Origin: Parasitella parasitica
Taxonomy: Eukaryota; Mucoromycota; Mucoromycetes; Mucorales; Mucoraceae
Reading direction: 5' to 3'
NCBI GenBank assembly: GCA_025201805.1
Contig: MU619258.1
Span: 209,590 to 266,898, forward strand
DNA: 57,309 nucleotides
The translations under genes were made by a program, and so were the position numbers. The stretch's first letter is position 1. Every line of letters begins with the position of its first letter. Of this stretch, positions 34,251-46,060 are shown in pieces. The notes below the pieces were generated by a model. That model had not been told where the DNA came from, searched no databases, and worked only from the letters and a program-made list of their open reading frames with translations.

Positions 34251-34576
34251 CAAGTTCTTATAACATTCAAGAAAATAATATTCAAATGAATAAAATTTAT
34301 GGTACAGAACATTAGTTAACAGCTCTCCTTGCTGCAATATACTAGGTCTACTGATTGGTTTAAGCGACAGTTTATATCAAACTTTTTGGCCATATCAGCG
34401 TTTAATCCCTGCACAGGAGAACAGGCGACCCTCTCAGATTCACACATGCAATACCCGGGCGCAATATTGACTGGAAAAGAAATATTTTTGCTCCTTCATC
34501 TCTCGCAACATTCCTCCTCTCCCTTTTCTCTTTTTCCTTGATAAACATATATCACAAATAAATTCACTAATTTAAA

Positions 34577-35294
34577 ATGTCTAAAGAAGAAAGGGTAAGT
34601 GAGAGCTTGATTTTGTAAATCAATCAAATATAACGCGCCTGAAATTTAAAGGGGACTAATGTGATAAATTCGCGTCGCCTGTGTGATTGTTGATAGGTTA
34701 AGATGGTTATTGCCAACATTACTGAAAATCTTACAGAGCTCGCTGAAATTCTACTGTCCACCAATACAGCTGCACCTGTCGATGAAAACAAAAGAAAGCG
34801 TCCAAAAGATCCCAATGCACCCAAACAGCCTCTTTCCAAATTCTTACTGTTTTCTAATTCCATCAGAGATGACGTTGATAAGGAATATCCGGATGCTACT
34901 TTCACTGAAAAATCAAAGATCTTTGGTGCTAAATGGAGAGAGTTAACTGATGAACAGAAAAAGGTAGACTTTGGGGGGAGGGGGGGGGATTAAGCTGAAC
35001 ACTGGCGACTCATCACTTCCTATGTAATAGCCCTTCACTGAACAGGCAGATAAAGAGAAAGAGATATACCTTAGAAAAAAGGCTGCTTATGACAAAGCAC
35101 ACCCTGATTTTGCGCAATTCTCTGAAAAAAGAGCTAAAAAAGAAGTACCCAACAAGGAAAAACCATCCCCAAAGAAAGCTAACACTGCTCATATTGCTGA
35201 TGCAGTTTCGTCCTCTTCAGCATCATCCTCTGATTCCAGTTCAGACTCGGATTCCGAATCCGACCGCGACTCATCATCAGATGATAGTGATTAA
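34577..35294 (+). CDS. HMG-box chromatin protein
   Basis: 177-aa nuclear DNA-bending protein with a single HMG box. Exons are 34577..34594 (18 nt: MSKEER), 34697..34963 and 35046..35294. A helical N-terminus (VIANITENLTELAEILLS) precedes the box at about residues 43-118 (KRPKDPNAPKQPLSKFLLFS, FGAKWRELTDEQKK, YLRKKAAYDKAHPDF). The tail is basic and then ends in a serine/aspartate-rich acidic stretch, a common autoregulatory tail in HMGB proteins. The helical N-terminus plus single box recalls yeast Nhp10 of INO80, but an Nhp6/HMGB identity cannot be excluded. The second intron contains a striking G-rich run (34971-34989). Confidence 0.88.
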
Positions 35295-35357
35295 CATGCC
35301 AAACTAAACGAGTCGTCAACATAAAATAAAAAGATCAATATTTTTATTAATGCTTCA

Positions 35358-37052
35358 TCATTTATTGCGTTTATTTGGTGGTGTTTCTTCTAACTGTTGT
35401 TCTTCAGAAAAAGAAGCTGATCTCTTGTTAATTTTTGTGGTTTGCTGTTGCTTTTCATCTTCATCGGGAATTTCAGGCATCAAGAGGGAGCCGTCGCCTG
35501 GGTACTTGTAAACAGTTGGGCCGGATGATGATTGTTCCGCATGATTATTTTCAGCAGCATTTTTGTTTTGTTCATACTACATCCAATGCCGGTTAATATA
35601 AAGACATTAAGGTAGTATTAAAATAGTACCTTGTCAAGTGCTGGCTTGTCCATTGAATCCAAAATCATCTGTATAAATTCACCCATACTTTTCTCAAATG
35701 TCTGTAAGGGAAATCGTTGTGCCAATTTTTCAAAATGAGTCTGAAGATCGACACCTTCAACTACCAAAAACTGGCAAAAAAAAAGCCCTGTCAATGCCTC
35801 TTGTCATATAAAGAAATCGCATGTAAACTCACATCCTTCTCTCTTTCTCTCACTTGTGTCTTGAACAAATACATTGTGCGAGTTTTTGGAAATAATAAAT
35901 GATGATCTGCAGCACGGATTCCCCACTCATCAATTTCTTGTTCATGAGGCTCATCATCATCGTCATCGTCAGAATCCTCTTCATCTTCGTGCTCTTCATC
36001 TTCTACATCGCCATATGAAAAAATTTCAAAAATAGGCTCAAGACCGGCTTGTGTATCGCACAAATAACTTTCAATGGCTGCCTGTGTTAATAATTCCAGG
36101 AACAAATCGTACCAACGTGGAGGCATTCCTCCTCCCATAACCTTTTGTCCAGCAAACATCATAGGTTTAGCATCTCCTCCGTCTTCACGCTCCAATGCTC
36201 GTCTTAACATGTCCGCACTAGTTCTTAGGAACGTAGGAATAGCTTCGATAAGACCGGCTGGTGGTGTAGGTGGTGAGATATTTGCTAAATCCAGTGTTTT
36301 AAATGACTGTGTTGTTTCTCCTTCGTGATCGTCGTGGTGCTCTTCCTCCAATTTGTGTAATTTATCCATCAGCATGGCATTGGTAGGCTTGTCTTTAAGG
36401 TAAGGTGATCGACAGCCATAACAACTTTGAATTCGATGTCTTCTGCAAAAAGGCGGTAAAATGGGCTGTGCAAATATGTGTTGACGGCGCTTAATATCAC
36501 AAGGTTCGTCATGGATGTCTGTTTCTATGACAACCGCCATGTGAGTTTCGTGTCGTCTCCTTCTTGCTGAGCTGTGTGCAATAACATGCTGGCCTGTTGA
36601 TAAGGCATCAAAACGGCCAAATACGAGATTTGTCAATTGGCAGAGATGAAGTCTTTGCTCAAAATTAGAATCGATGCGAAATGATGGGGTTCGGTTGCAA
36701 TGACTGGACAAAATGCCTGTTGTTTGTAGTCAGCGAGAAAGATACTCAAATTAGATGGTCGTTATTTACCCGCCACAATGGATTCTACTGCATTTTTATC
36801 TTGTTCTGCCTTAGATGCCGAGTCCTCCCATCTCTGCTTGCGAATCTCTAATGCAGAGTTGTCCTCCTTTGATTGAGGCAATGGCATAGAAAGCTCCAAT
36901 AATTCCACACGTGCTTGCTTCAATCTTGATTGGATTGAAAGGTAAAGCAGATAATCCAAAATGATTTTGTTTGTTGATTGAGAGGTTGGACCGGATGAAG
37001 TGTTTACATATTTTTGATCGTTCGCTGTAAAAACAAATTTACTCCCTTTCAT
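35358..37052 (-). CDS. uncharacterised acidic protein with HRIQSCYGCR cysteine motif
   Basis: 508 aa. Minus-strand exons are 37052..36770, 36716..35833, 35770..35630 and 35576..35358; every junction is in frame. The N-terminus (about 1-95) has a helical segment LDYLLYLSIQSRLKQARVEL. Residues about 120-220 are basic and contain IKRRQHIFAQPILPPFCRRH followed by RIQSCYGCRSPYLKDKP, a possible metal-binding cysteine pair. The middle part (FLELLTQAAIESYLCD) is helical and is followed by a long D/E run. A conserved-looking WGIRAADHHLLFPKTRTMYL block comes next. The C-terminus is polar with a KR-rich end. The pattern suggests a nuclear protein, but I do not recognise a named family. It is convergent with the HMG-box gene, with 63 bp between stops. 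Confidence 0.78.
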
Positions 37053-39652
37053 CCTATTATTTTCAGATGATGATGAAGAAAGTTTAGAAAAAAGGGGTTG
37101 GGAAAGATTTTGTTTATCTGAATGTTTTTACTCTTTTTAGGAAGTAGGATCCTTTTCCTTCCGATTGACTAGTCACGACGGTAAAAGGTTAACAAACAAT
37201 GATAACGCTATCATGCACCAAGTGAAAATGCGTTCAATTTCATTCAGATGTTTATATGCACTCGACTCGAATCTACTAACTTGAAACGTCTAAAAAGTCT
37301 ATTCAGAAAATATTTGCATTCATTATCCTTTGTATGCAATGTCATTTGGATTGCACACGTTATTCTATTGCATTTGTCATTCGCAAGCGAAGATAGTGCC
37401 TTTTTTTCTTTTTCTTTTTCGTATATTATTATCTTGTGTGTTTAGTCAGCTTTATTCAGATGACATGAAGTAAGGAAAAGTAATAGGCAGCAGAAACTCT
37501 TAAACATCAAATTACTTTTTTAAGGGGGTTTATGAAAAATCATTTAAAAAAATTAAGGTTGGTGGATCATTGAAAACTTCAAATTCAGGGCAGGCTGTTG
37601 AGCAGTGGGTATCGCACAGCACCTCTGATTTTCACCTCTGACTTTCTCTGGCTTCTTTTATGTTCAAACATGAAAAACCTCAAAAGAGATTTATATTGCA
37701 AAGCTTGTAATCTTGATTCCCTCTAAACTTTACACGGTGGGGTACGATTTTTAACCAAGAGTAAGGCTAGTCGTCAAAGCCTGTTTAAATAAGAGATTTT
37801 GAATATTCAGTCAAAAATATAAAGTTTAGCATTGGTTTCATTTAAAGCAATTACAAGCAATAGGTGGGAAATCTCTGAATCAGATAGAGATCATTTGTTA
37901 ACCCGAGAGCCGAATTATCTCTATCTGTTTAAATATATAGACTATGATGTGAGGAGTTGTAACAACTCGAACGTTTCTATCTAATTGTAAGCGCCGTAAA
38001 AGCTTGTGTGTTGCGTGGATTGGGAGAGTTTTGTAATATTTAATCTGTTATTGGGATGGATTGTGATATAAACTGCAACTGTAAAGAAGTTTAATATCTT
38101 CAAAACAGACAAGAGAAAATGCAACATTACAGACAATCGAGAGATTTATATGGCTAAGAAGTGGAAATAGCAAACATACAGATAATTTCTTGTATTATAC
38201 GACAATTATAAGTAATTACGTATTCATCTCAATACCAATCGATTACTCTGTTTTTGCTACAAAACTGAAAACCAAAGCGAATATTGTATGTTCCATATAG
38301 CCTTAAGCCTTTGTACTCTTGGTAGGGGGATAGTTTCGGTCAGGCCTCGTTTGCATATATCATTTTCAGCATATCCAAGCTATATATTATTTAAGGTAGG
38401 TATTACGCTATTCTTTGTAAATCCGTAGATATATGCCAATACAATTTAACTGATGATGTATTTTAAATTCAATACATGGCCATGCGTAGGACAACATATT
38501 TAACTTGTCTTAGATGAGCAATGCAGTTTCAATTGATAAAGACACAGAAAATAGAAAACGTATTGGATAAATTAGATGAGGTGATTTAATCAAATGGTGA
38601 ATTTTTGCGCATTAGAAGCAAATCAAGTTGTTGTACTGTATCTTTTTTTTTTTAGTACGAGGAGTAGGCACAGCTAATTGAAAGCAATATATTAATGCAA
38701 TGCTATGATACACTGTTGGTTTGGTTATTTAGGCATCGTAGGAGGCAAGACTCTTAAGGCGTTGTTTTGTTGAATAACTGTCGAGGCTTCTGAAAATTGC
38801 TTTATTTAAAAGTTAATAATTTACTATTCTAGCAATGAAAAGAACCATGAACACATCAAAAACGCTTTTCACATCATCAAATTCAATACATTCCAGATTG
38901 ACCAGATGCAATTACTTTGTGAACTATATTACGCAGATTCCTTATATTTGAATCTTTTTACACTGAATAGTTCAGATAAAAAATTTACTTTTCGCAACCC
39001 GAGAGGAATTATGGGCAAAGGGAAATGGTATGTAATTCAAGGATGAGGTTTGCAAGTTTGTAGAACTTATCGATTTACTTTTTAATTCTGATGCTGCCGA
39101 TCAGTTTACAAACAATGTCTGATATCCCATATATGGATGTGTACTACTAGTACGACTATTGACACTAGTTAGTATATATTTTATGGTGCCATTTGTGAAT
39201 CCACAGACAATAAAACACTGGAGTGCGTCTCCCTTTAAAAAAAAAAAAAATCCACAGACAACATTTTTTAACTTTTGGCCTCGATAACTAGAATTTTTAT
39301 GATCTGTTTAGCAAAAACAAAACGCTTTTATTTTAATCAGATCGTCTAAAACATGCCAATCCTTATACTTTGCTGTAACAATGCTTTTCAACATGATGAA
39401 AATTCTTTAAACATGGCGTTTATTGATGTTGTTTTTGGTAATGATGACTGCAGTGTTCCAAGCACCGAAGACCGAAAAACTCTGGTTTGATCACGTCGGG
39501 AGCAAAGCAAAGATAATACAGTAGAAGACATCAGAAAGAAGCAGAATAGAAAAGACTACTTTCGTTAATTATCAGAGATGTTTGGATACTCAGGGAAATG
39601 AACATTTTCTGGAAAATTAACATGTACAAAACAAGGGGCAGCTTTTCTCAGC
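37053..39652. other. large gene-free region
   Basis: 2.6 kb of AT-rich DNA without convincing coding potential; the open frame at 37248..37445 is hydrophobic noise. An A13 run is at 39238. No RNA gene, long repeat or mobile-element terminus was recognised. Confidence 0.45.
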
Positions 39653-40040
39653 ATGGAAGATATTGGCAACATTATTAGTCGCCTTATTGAAGAAATTAAA
39701 AAGGAGCAAGAGACGGTAGAGCCAGGTTAGATATGCGTTATATTTATTCGCATACCCATGCATACATGCGGTTTATTTTTATCACTTTCATAAATAAAAG
39801 GAAGTGTAGATGAGTCGTTTTAGACGAATACAAGCACAGACATTAGATGAGATAGCTATATTATATGTATTCGAGCATAATACAGGGTCGAAAAGCCAAT
39901 TGCAAAATGAACATGAGGTAGAAAAGTAACAGGATCAAACTTGACTAAATGCCCCTTTGCCATATAGAGTTAAGAGTGCTAACATGAAAATTCGAGTCTT
40001 TTGTTCTTCAAATGACGCATCATCGAAAGCAAAGGTGTAA
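39653..40040 (+). CDS. possible small spliced gene, 83 aa
   Basis: A tentative three-exon model: 39653..39715, 39810..39925 and 39968..40040. Exon 1 reads MEDIGNIISRLIEEIKKEQE, an amphipathic helix. Exon 2 reads SRFRRIQAQTLDEIAILYVF and onward, polar and helix-like. Exon 3 gives KVKSANMKIRVFCSSNDASS then a stop. Donors would be GTAGAG and GTAACA, and acceptors GTGTAG and CATATAG. The reading frame stays open across both joins and the composition is more protein-like than the surrounding DNA. No family is recognised, and the first donor is weak. It could be a real micro-protein gene or chance. Confidence 0.3.
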
Positions 40041-40328
40041 CCATTGGTCACTAGTTTTCTGGATATATACTAAAGGTTCCGTTATATAATACTTGTCTAT
40101 AATTTTGCAACCAAACAACGTGCGAAAATTACATAAAAAAGTATCAAGAAAACCGGAAATCTTGCTTCGGGTGAAAACAATTCCTTGCCCTTTAACCCAC
40201 ACTGTGGTTTAATAAATTTTTTTGTAGGAACCCGAAAAAAAAAAAAAAAAAAAAAACACTTAAATTCTCCAGATTTTACCATTTTCCTTCCTTTTTTCTT
40301 TTCAAAATCGTTAAACATCCAAAATACA
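40041..40328. other. carrier gene promoter/leader with A22 run
   Basis: Contains an A22 run at 40235-40256 followed by a CT-rich leader ahead of the carrier ATG at 40329. Confidence 0.5.
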
Positions 40329-41350
40329 ATGTCGACCACAGTCAACCCAACAGCCACATTGAAGAAATCCCATCCATTCTACTTTGGTGGGGCAGCATCC
40401 TGCGTTGCCGCCATTGTTGTGCACCCATTTGACTTGACCAAGGTACGACTTCAAAATGCTAAGGGTAGTATGAATCATAGCATGCTTTCTACTATGATCA
40501 AAATCGCACAAAACGAAGGCTTTTTTAAGCTGTATGCTGGTTTATCAGCCTCTATATTAAGGCAGGCTACCTATTCCACTGTTCGATTCGGTGTTTATGA
40601 GAAATTAAAAGATTACATTCAATCCACAACCCAACAGAGTAAGTAATTTTTTTAAGGGGGAATGATAAAGGAGTGGTTGTGAGGGGGAGATCGAAAACAA
40701 TCGTTTTACGCTGGAATGACTCATCCAATAATATAGAAGTCAATGTTGGCCAATTGTTGATATGTTCCAGCGTTGCTGGTGCTCTTGGAGGAGCATGTGG
40801 TAATCCCGGTGATGTTATTAACGTTCGCATGCAGAATGACGGCCAACTGCCTCTTCATCAGCGTCGCAATTACAAACATGCCATTGATGGTATCATCCGC
40901 ATTAGTAAAGAAGAAGGTGCCAGTGCGCTATTCCGTGGCCTTGGCCCCAACATCAACCGAGCCATTTTAATGACTTCATCGCAGTGTGTTTCCTACGACA
41001 TTTTCAAATCGACCATTTTAAATCATACTTCTATGCAAGATGGTGTTGGTCTTCATTTAACATCTAGTGTCTTGGCTGGTTTGGTGGCCACCACCGTTTG
41101 CTCTCCTGTTGATGTAATCAAAACTCGCATCATGTCTGCAAGTACTGGTGATCATAGAATGTCAGCCACAATGATCATGAAGCAAATGTTCAAAACGGAG
41201 GGTATCAAATCTTTCTTTAAGGGCTGGACACCTGCCTTTATCCGTTTAGGCCCTCAGACTATTATCACATTTGTTGTATTGGAGCAATTCAAGACTTGGC
41301 ATGATATGTTTCAACAAGATCGACAATTAACTGTTGCCCATCAAATGTAA
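40329..41350 (+). CDS. mitochondrial carrier, dicarboxylate-transporter type
   Basis: 307-aa SLC25-family inner-membrane transporter. Exons are 40329..40638 and 40737..41350. Three tandem repeats are marked by HPFDLTKVRLQ (about 36-46), NPGDVINVRMQ and SPVDVIKTRIM, each the PX[DE]XX[KR]X[KR] signature, with GFFKLYAGLSASILRQ, ASALFRGLGPNINRA and IKSFFKGWTPAFIRLGP following them. The sequence pattern (GGAASCVAAIVVHPFDL, LCS-type repeat 2 GGACGNPGDVINVRMQND) resembles fungal mitochondrial dicarboxylate carriers such as yeast Dic1, which exchange malate or succinate for phosphate. Specificity is inferred from resemblance only. The intron falls between repeats 1 and 2. Confidence 0.9.
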
Positions 41351-42134
41351 ATCAAGCATTTCTTCATATATATATTCCTTCATATACTCTCCTCCTTTTC
41401 CCCTCCTATCTTTCTTTTTATTTATGAAAAAAGAGTGCTCGCACACTCTTTTTGATCTTCATCGCTTCATAATAGACATAATAGACAATAAATCATGTTT
41501 CCATGGGAACACTTTTTTTTTTTTTTTTCCCTGTGATTCCCCTAGTTTTCCCAGATTTTCATGACAACTAAACTCAAAATGGATCCTTAATCCATCATAT
41601 ACGCATATGTGGGCGTGTGCACAATATTTATTTATACAGGGCAGTAGTATAATAGTAAACAAACAGAGATAAGATACCGATAATTCTTCGTATAAATCAA
41701 TACGTTTAAATTGACATGTGCACTTTCAGCCATGAACCCTGTCGCACAAGTATTCTTCACACAGAGCGAGCTATATTACTTTGACTTACCCCGCAAAAAT
41801 ATACCTTGCTCTGTATAATGATTACCCTTCTAGGCAATATTTAAAGGTTACTCGAGAACGATAATGATATCTATCAATGTGAGAGTGTCCCCACAGATGA
41901 CACTCTAACAGTCGCTATATAACATCCATATTCGTTTGACACACGACATTTCACATGGCTTAAGCTACTTTCCAGGTCAAATGATCTGAACTCTTCAATT
42001 ATGGTTTGATAGACATTCATCACTTTATTTGATCACATTGAATACTAAACTTTGACCAAAAAGAAAAGCAGTGGTCTCCGTTCTATTTAATGGTGTTTTT
42101 TTTGTTTTCTTTTTAATATTTTATCATATATCAA
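41351..42134. other. spacer between convergent carrier and Vac8 genes
   Basis: Two 3' regions meet here. T-rich and CT-rich tracts occur at 41395-41415 and 41514-41528. No gene was seen. Confidence 0.5.
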
Positions 42135-44517
42135 TCATCGCTGCTTATGGCCAGATGATTTTTTGGTCTCTTCTGTAGTTGTAGTCGTTGTCGAGCGAGA
42201 AGTAGCCTGGAAGTCTTGTAATGTATCTAGTACTCTTTTGCCCAATGCATAAATGTCGCCTTCTGGGTATTCTTCAGATGTTGTCATGGCTTTATTGTTT
42301 CCATCGACTATAATTTCTTGGCTCGCTGATTTCTTGCTGTTGGCTATACGGGTGATCGACTGAATAATTTCTTGAGAACTTACAATCTTGGCCATCAATT
42401 CAGGGCCTAGAAAAAAAAAAAAAAAAAAAAAGGTTAATATAGCGAATATACTAACAAATCTACCCACATCCTCCTTCAGCAAATTGCTCAATTGTCCAAA
42501 CGCCAATATGTTGAAATGCAACGCTGCTCCTTTCACTAGTAAACACACTTAGGTATCTATTTAGTCCTCCGTCTGGTGCATCCCAAGCCTTGATAAATGG
42601 TGTGTAATCTTTGACTATACAGATCATCAGTGCATGGTTTGATTCAATTCAAATTTTTACCTTACTCTTAGAGCTGAGGTTGCCAATAGCAGCAGCAGCA
42701 TTCCCCTGAACCTCGACATGATCATATTGTGTCATCGGAATCAATATCTCCAAGGTACCCATATACAGTAATCGAAGCTTCAACTCCTCACTAAGAGCCA
42801 GTACGGCAATCGCAGCAGTCATTTCTGTCTTGACGCTTACAGGTACTTGCTTAATCAAATACTTGATGCGTTCAACAGCGCCCGCTTCAACTATAGCTTT
42901 CTTGTTGCGTTCGGAGCTAGCAGCCAAATTCCTCAAGGTGGAGATTGCGTGGCATTGGATTTCTTCGTTATCGTCATATGAGAGTAGTTCGATCAATGGA
43001 TTGACAAACCCCTCGTCAATAATAGGCGACTCATTAGCCGGGTGGATTGAAATGTTGCGGATACAAGCTACAGAGGATAAAATCAATGGTAAAAATGAAG
43101 ATTTCAGTAGTCGAAGCAGCGGTGGCAAGCCCCTACATTGGACTATTTCCAACTGATATTTCTCTATATGATCCGATATTCAGGGGGTGTTTAGAATGCC
43201 TTTTTTTTTATTTGTTTGTTGGAATGAGGTTTTTCTTACCATCTGATGCAAGATTTCTTAATGCTAATGCCGCTTGACATTGAACCTTGAGGCTTTTTGT
43301 GTCCATCAACTGAATGAGATACTGTACTAATCGAGAATCTGATTGGGCCAGTTTCTTTCGATTGACAGCTTATATGCATAATCTGTTAGGCAAAACTGTT
43401 CTGGTCGCTCGTGAGTAGGTAATTTCTTACCATCAACAGCAATATTGCTCAGTGCTGTTGTGCAATAGTACTGAACGTCGGCATCATGAGAGCTCAATAA
43501 ACTAATAAGAATCGGTATAGCACCTGCATTAACTAGTTGCTGTCGGTTTTCCTCTAAACAATTTGTTAGGACAATGTAATGCGAATTGTAGGACCAGACT
43601 AACCAGTATGTGTCATATTCAGCAAAGCGCCTGTAGCATTTCGCTGCACCCTTTGGTCCTTTGATCTTGCCAGGTCAATGAGTAGACGCAGTGCCTCAGA
43701 ATTCGCAATACGGGATTTGTTTTCATCTATTACAGCGTCACTAAAAAGGAAATTCAAATAGTAAAGCCGCTTACCGTGTGTGGCCAAATTAGTGATACAT
43801 CCTACAGCATTGCACTGCACTTCTGCATTAGGACTACCCATTTGCCGAATGAGTTGATCCAACCCTCCCAACTTGACAATAAGCAACTTATTTTCAGCTA
43901 TCCAATATAAATGCGAATTAATAAAAAAAAAAAGGGGGGGTCGAGGAGATAAATTCTTGCTTCTTGCAAGGAATCTAATGAAATTTACTATTGACAGCCA
44001 GATTACCGAGAGCCGCACTAGAGGCTCTTTGCACCTCAACATCATGCGATTGCAACAGAAACAAAATAGGATCCAAAGTCTCGCGTCCTACCTGTCTAAC
44101 ATCTAGGAAGGATGAGGCTTGATGACATGCAAATATGTAGAGTATGTGCAGTGTACCTTTCTCTGTTATCTCTGCAAAAGCCAGAGCAGCTGATCTTTGC
44201 AAATCAACATTATCTGAATACGCCAGCGTAGAAAGTGCACTAAGAGGCTCACCCTCAAAGAAGTTTGTATTATTGCGGTCTATCATTGCCCAACGGTTTA
44301 GTAGTGCTTTTGTATGGGCAACATGCCTGAAACCCACATACTTTCAAGAAATTGAAGTAATCCAGTGATAGCTTCTCTTTCGTTCTCTTGCAAAAGAGGC
44401 TCATATAAGCCAGATTTGTTTTTCTCTACAGAGTTTGCGTTAGTCTACAGGTGAACACTTTGCAACTAAAAAGAACAGACTTCCACAACAACAGCAAGAA
44501 CTACAAGTATTTCCCAT
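42135..44517 (-). CDS. VAC8: Vac8 armadillo-repeat vacuolar membrane protein
   Basis: 590-aa peripheral vacuole protein acting in vacuole inheritance, nucleus-vacuole contacts and autophagy. Minus-strand exons are 44517..44481, 44425..44342, 44279..44157, 44102..43989, 43897..43775, 43726..43604, 43553..43431, 43368..43240, 43163..42666, 42614..42468 and 42406..42135. The N-terminus [12 protein letters not shown] has the Gly2 myristoylation site and cysteines for palmitoylation. [20 protein letters not shown] follows, as in other Vac8 proteins. Armadillo repeats fill about 40-520 ([72 protein letters not shown]). Exons 3 and 5-7 are each exactly 123 nt, one repeat each. The tail ([12 protein letters not shown]) is polar. 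First intron donor (GTCTGT) is the least certain junction. Confidence 0.93.
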
Positions 44518-45288
44518 AATGCTTTTTTTTTTGTGAAAGTATAAGAAACAGAAAGGAGGGGAAATACAAACATTCAAGGAGTTTCATTATTGTAAGTGTG
44601 ATAGAATTTGCCCTTTTTAATATCTTTAAACAAAAAAGGAGTTGCAGGATGTTGCTGTAGCACCGTATGCCAAATGACGCTTTCGTCAAAAATTAGCTCG
44701 TGCTTTTTTTTTTACCGCACAAGTCGCATTTAAAGTATGGTTTCTCTGCAAAGATGTATACGTAGAGCGCTAACTGACGGTCAAAGAGTAGCTGAATACT
44801 CGGCTTCTCTTACTTTTTTAATCTCCATTGCGCATATAGAACACTGCATTGTCAAGATCACAAGTAATCCACTTGACCGATAAATTACGTCCTTTTTTTC
44901 AATGGACGCAAGTGCCAGATTGAGATTCTTTCAATGATAATTATTCCCGTTGCTTGAGATAACTTGTTGAAGACTTATGCTTGTTCTGCATTTGCATTAA
45001 CAAACAAAAAGTCTTGTGCGCATCATCATTTAATAAAATGAAAAAAGACATTGATACTGCTAGATCTTGAATGATTTCTTTCCATGTTGAGTAGAGAAAA
45101 TTACCTATACAACCATAACAGAGGCAGTGGCAGATTCACTATTAGAAAAAGAAGAAAGAAGCAGAGGGTAAAGTGGACCGTTACCAAGCTCAGTCGATTC
45201 CTTTGAAGCGAATGAGTCGTTCACTCTTGACGTAATGTCCAATTATAAGCAGTTCAAAGAAGTTGTCCTAATTCTCAAACACTCATAT
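44518..45288. other. Vac8 upstream region
   Basis: AT-rich 5' region of Vac8, with T9-T10 runs. No supported gene or RNA was seen. Confidence 0.45.
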
Positions 45289-45313
45289 ACACACACACAC
45301 ACACACACACACA
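45289..45313. repeat. (AC)n microsatellite
   Basis: A run of about 12 AC dinucleotides beside the ribosomal-protein pseudogene. Confidence 0.9.
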
Positions 45314-45354
45314 AGTGTTGATATAACAACAAAAAAGGATACTAATTCCAGGCT

Positions 45355-45734
45355 TAGTAACGAGCAAGACGGGGAATACGAGATTCAACGAAAAGCGAAC
45401 GGTACTTGGAGTCCCTATTCTTTCTATTACGTCCCACAAATGCTTGCAAATGGTGACAGTCCTCTTAATAAGATGGTTCACATCTTCAGGGACCTCAGGA
45501 GCAAGACCGTCATTGGATTTCAGAATACGGGGGATCTTGCTATCAGTGATAAACTTGACTTGAGGAATTTAATTGAAAATCACTGGAAAAGAACACCAAC
45601 TCAAGCGGAAAGAGAGACCCTTTCTGGCGGTCTTGCAGGTATGCAAGATAACCTCTTTGGGAGTAGCCTTGACCCAAGAAGCGGGAGAGCGCTACCAGAG
45701 ATACTCTTTTACCTGAAGTATACATACGACTCAT
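45355..45734 (-). pseudogene. frameshifted copy of ribosomal protein uS15 (RPS13)
   Basis: Read on the minus strand, fragments of eukaryotic uS15/RPS13 appear in the right order but in different frames. They are MSRMYTSGK, then ISGSALP, then ASWVKATPKEVILHTCKTA and RKGLS, then a degraded stretch where a TGA replaces the expected glutamine codon. Next come [34 protein letters not shown], and after one more shift [20 protein letters not shown] with a stop. At least three frameshifts, an in-frame stop and small deletions (about 380 nt instead of about 450) show that it cannot code for the protein. No intron is visible, which would fit a retrocopy, but no poly-A tail remains. The functional gene must lie elsewhere. 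Confidence 0.85.
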
Positions 45735-46060
45735 TTTGAATAGAAACTTTTCGGTGCAGAAAAAGACTGGAGCAAAGGGATGTGGAGGCATCCATCTAGC
45801 GAAGGCTATTAAGTCACAATCTGGCGAGTTCAACTTGGAAGAGACAGCCACTCAAAAGGGTTCCTTCAACGATTGGTAAAAGCTACAAGGCTCGAAAAAC
45901 TCTTCTATTGCATCTCTTTCATGCAATAAACGTGTGCCGCATACTTTGTACACAAATTTGGACGCATTTCCCAATACAATTTCAAGCACTGAACTGTACA
46001 CCTATCCCAAAGGTGAAATTACAAATCACACAAATTTTTTTGTCTGTTTGGCAACAATTC
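45735..46060. other. CCA1 upstream region
   Basis: Spacer between the pseudogene 5' end and the first CCA1 start codon. It is the likely promoter, with several candidate transcription starts. The frame upstream of 46061 is open, but its translation looks like leader. Confidence 0.45.

Larger units (their letters stand above)
31411..34576. other. large gene-free region with degenerate repeats
   Basis: 3.2 kb of AT-rich DNA between the transporter start and the HMG-box gene. An open frame on the minus strand at 31828..32070 (80 aa) has no recognisable domain. Two short words recur between 32.49-32.87 kb and 33.10-33.20 kb. A T36 run sits at 34215. No gene or RNA is supported. Confidence 0.45.

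Noticed and set aside
33935-34315. 126-aa open frame running through the T36 tract
   Set aside because: Contains a poly-phenylalanine stretch produced only by the homopolymer; not a plausible protein.
45440-45739. 99-aa plus-strand open frame over the RPS13 copy
   Set aside because: It is the antisense of the decayed ribosomal-protein sequence, whose fragments are recognisable on the minus strand.
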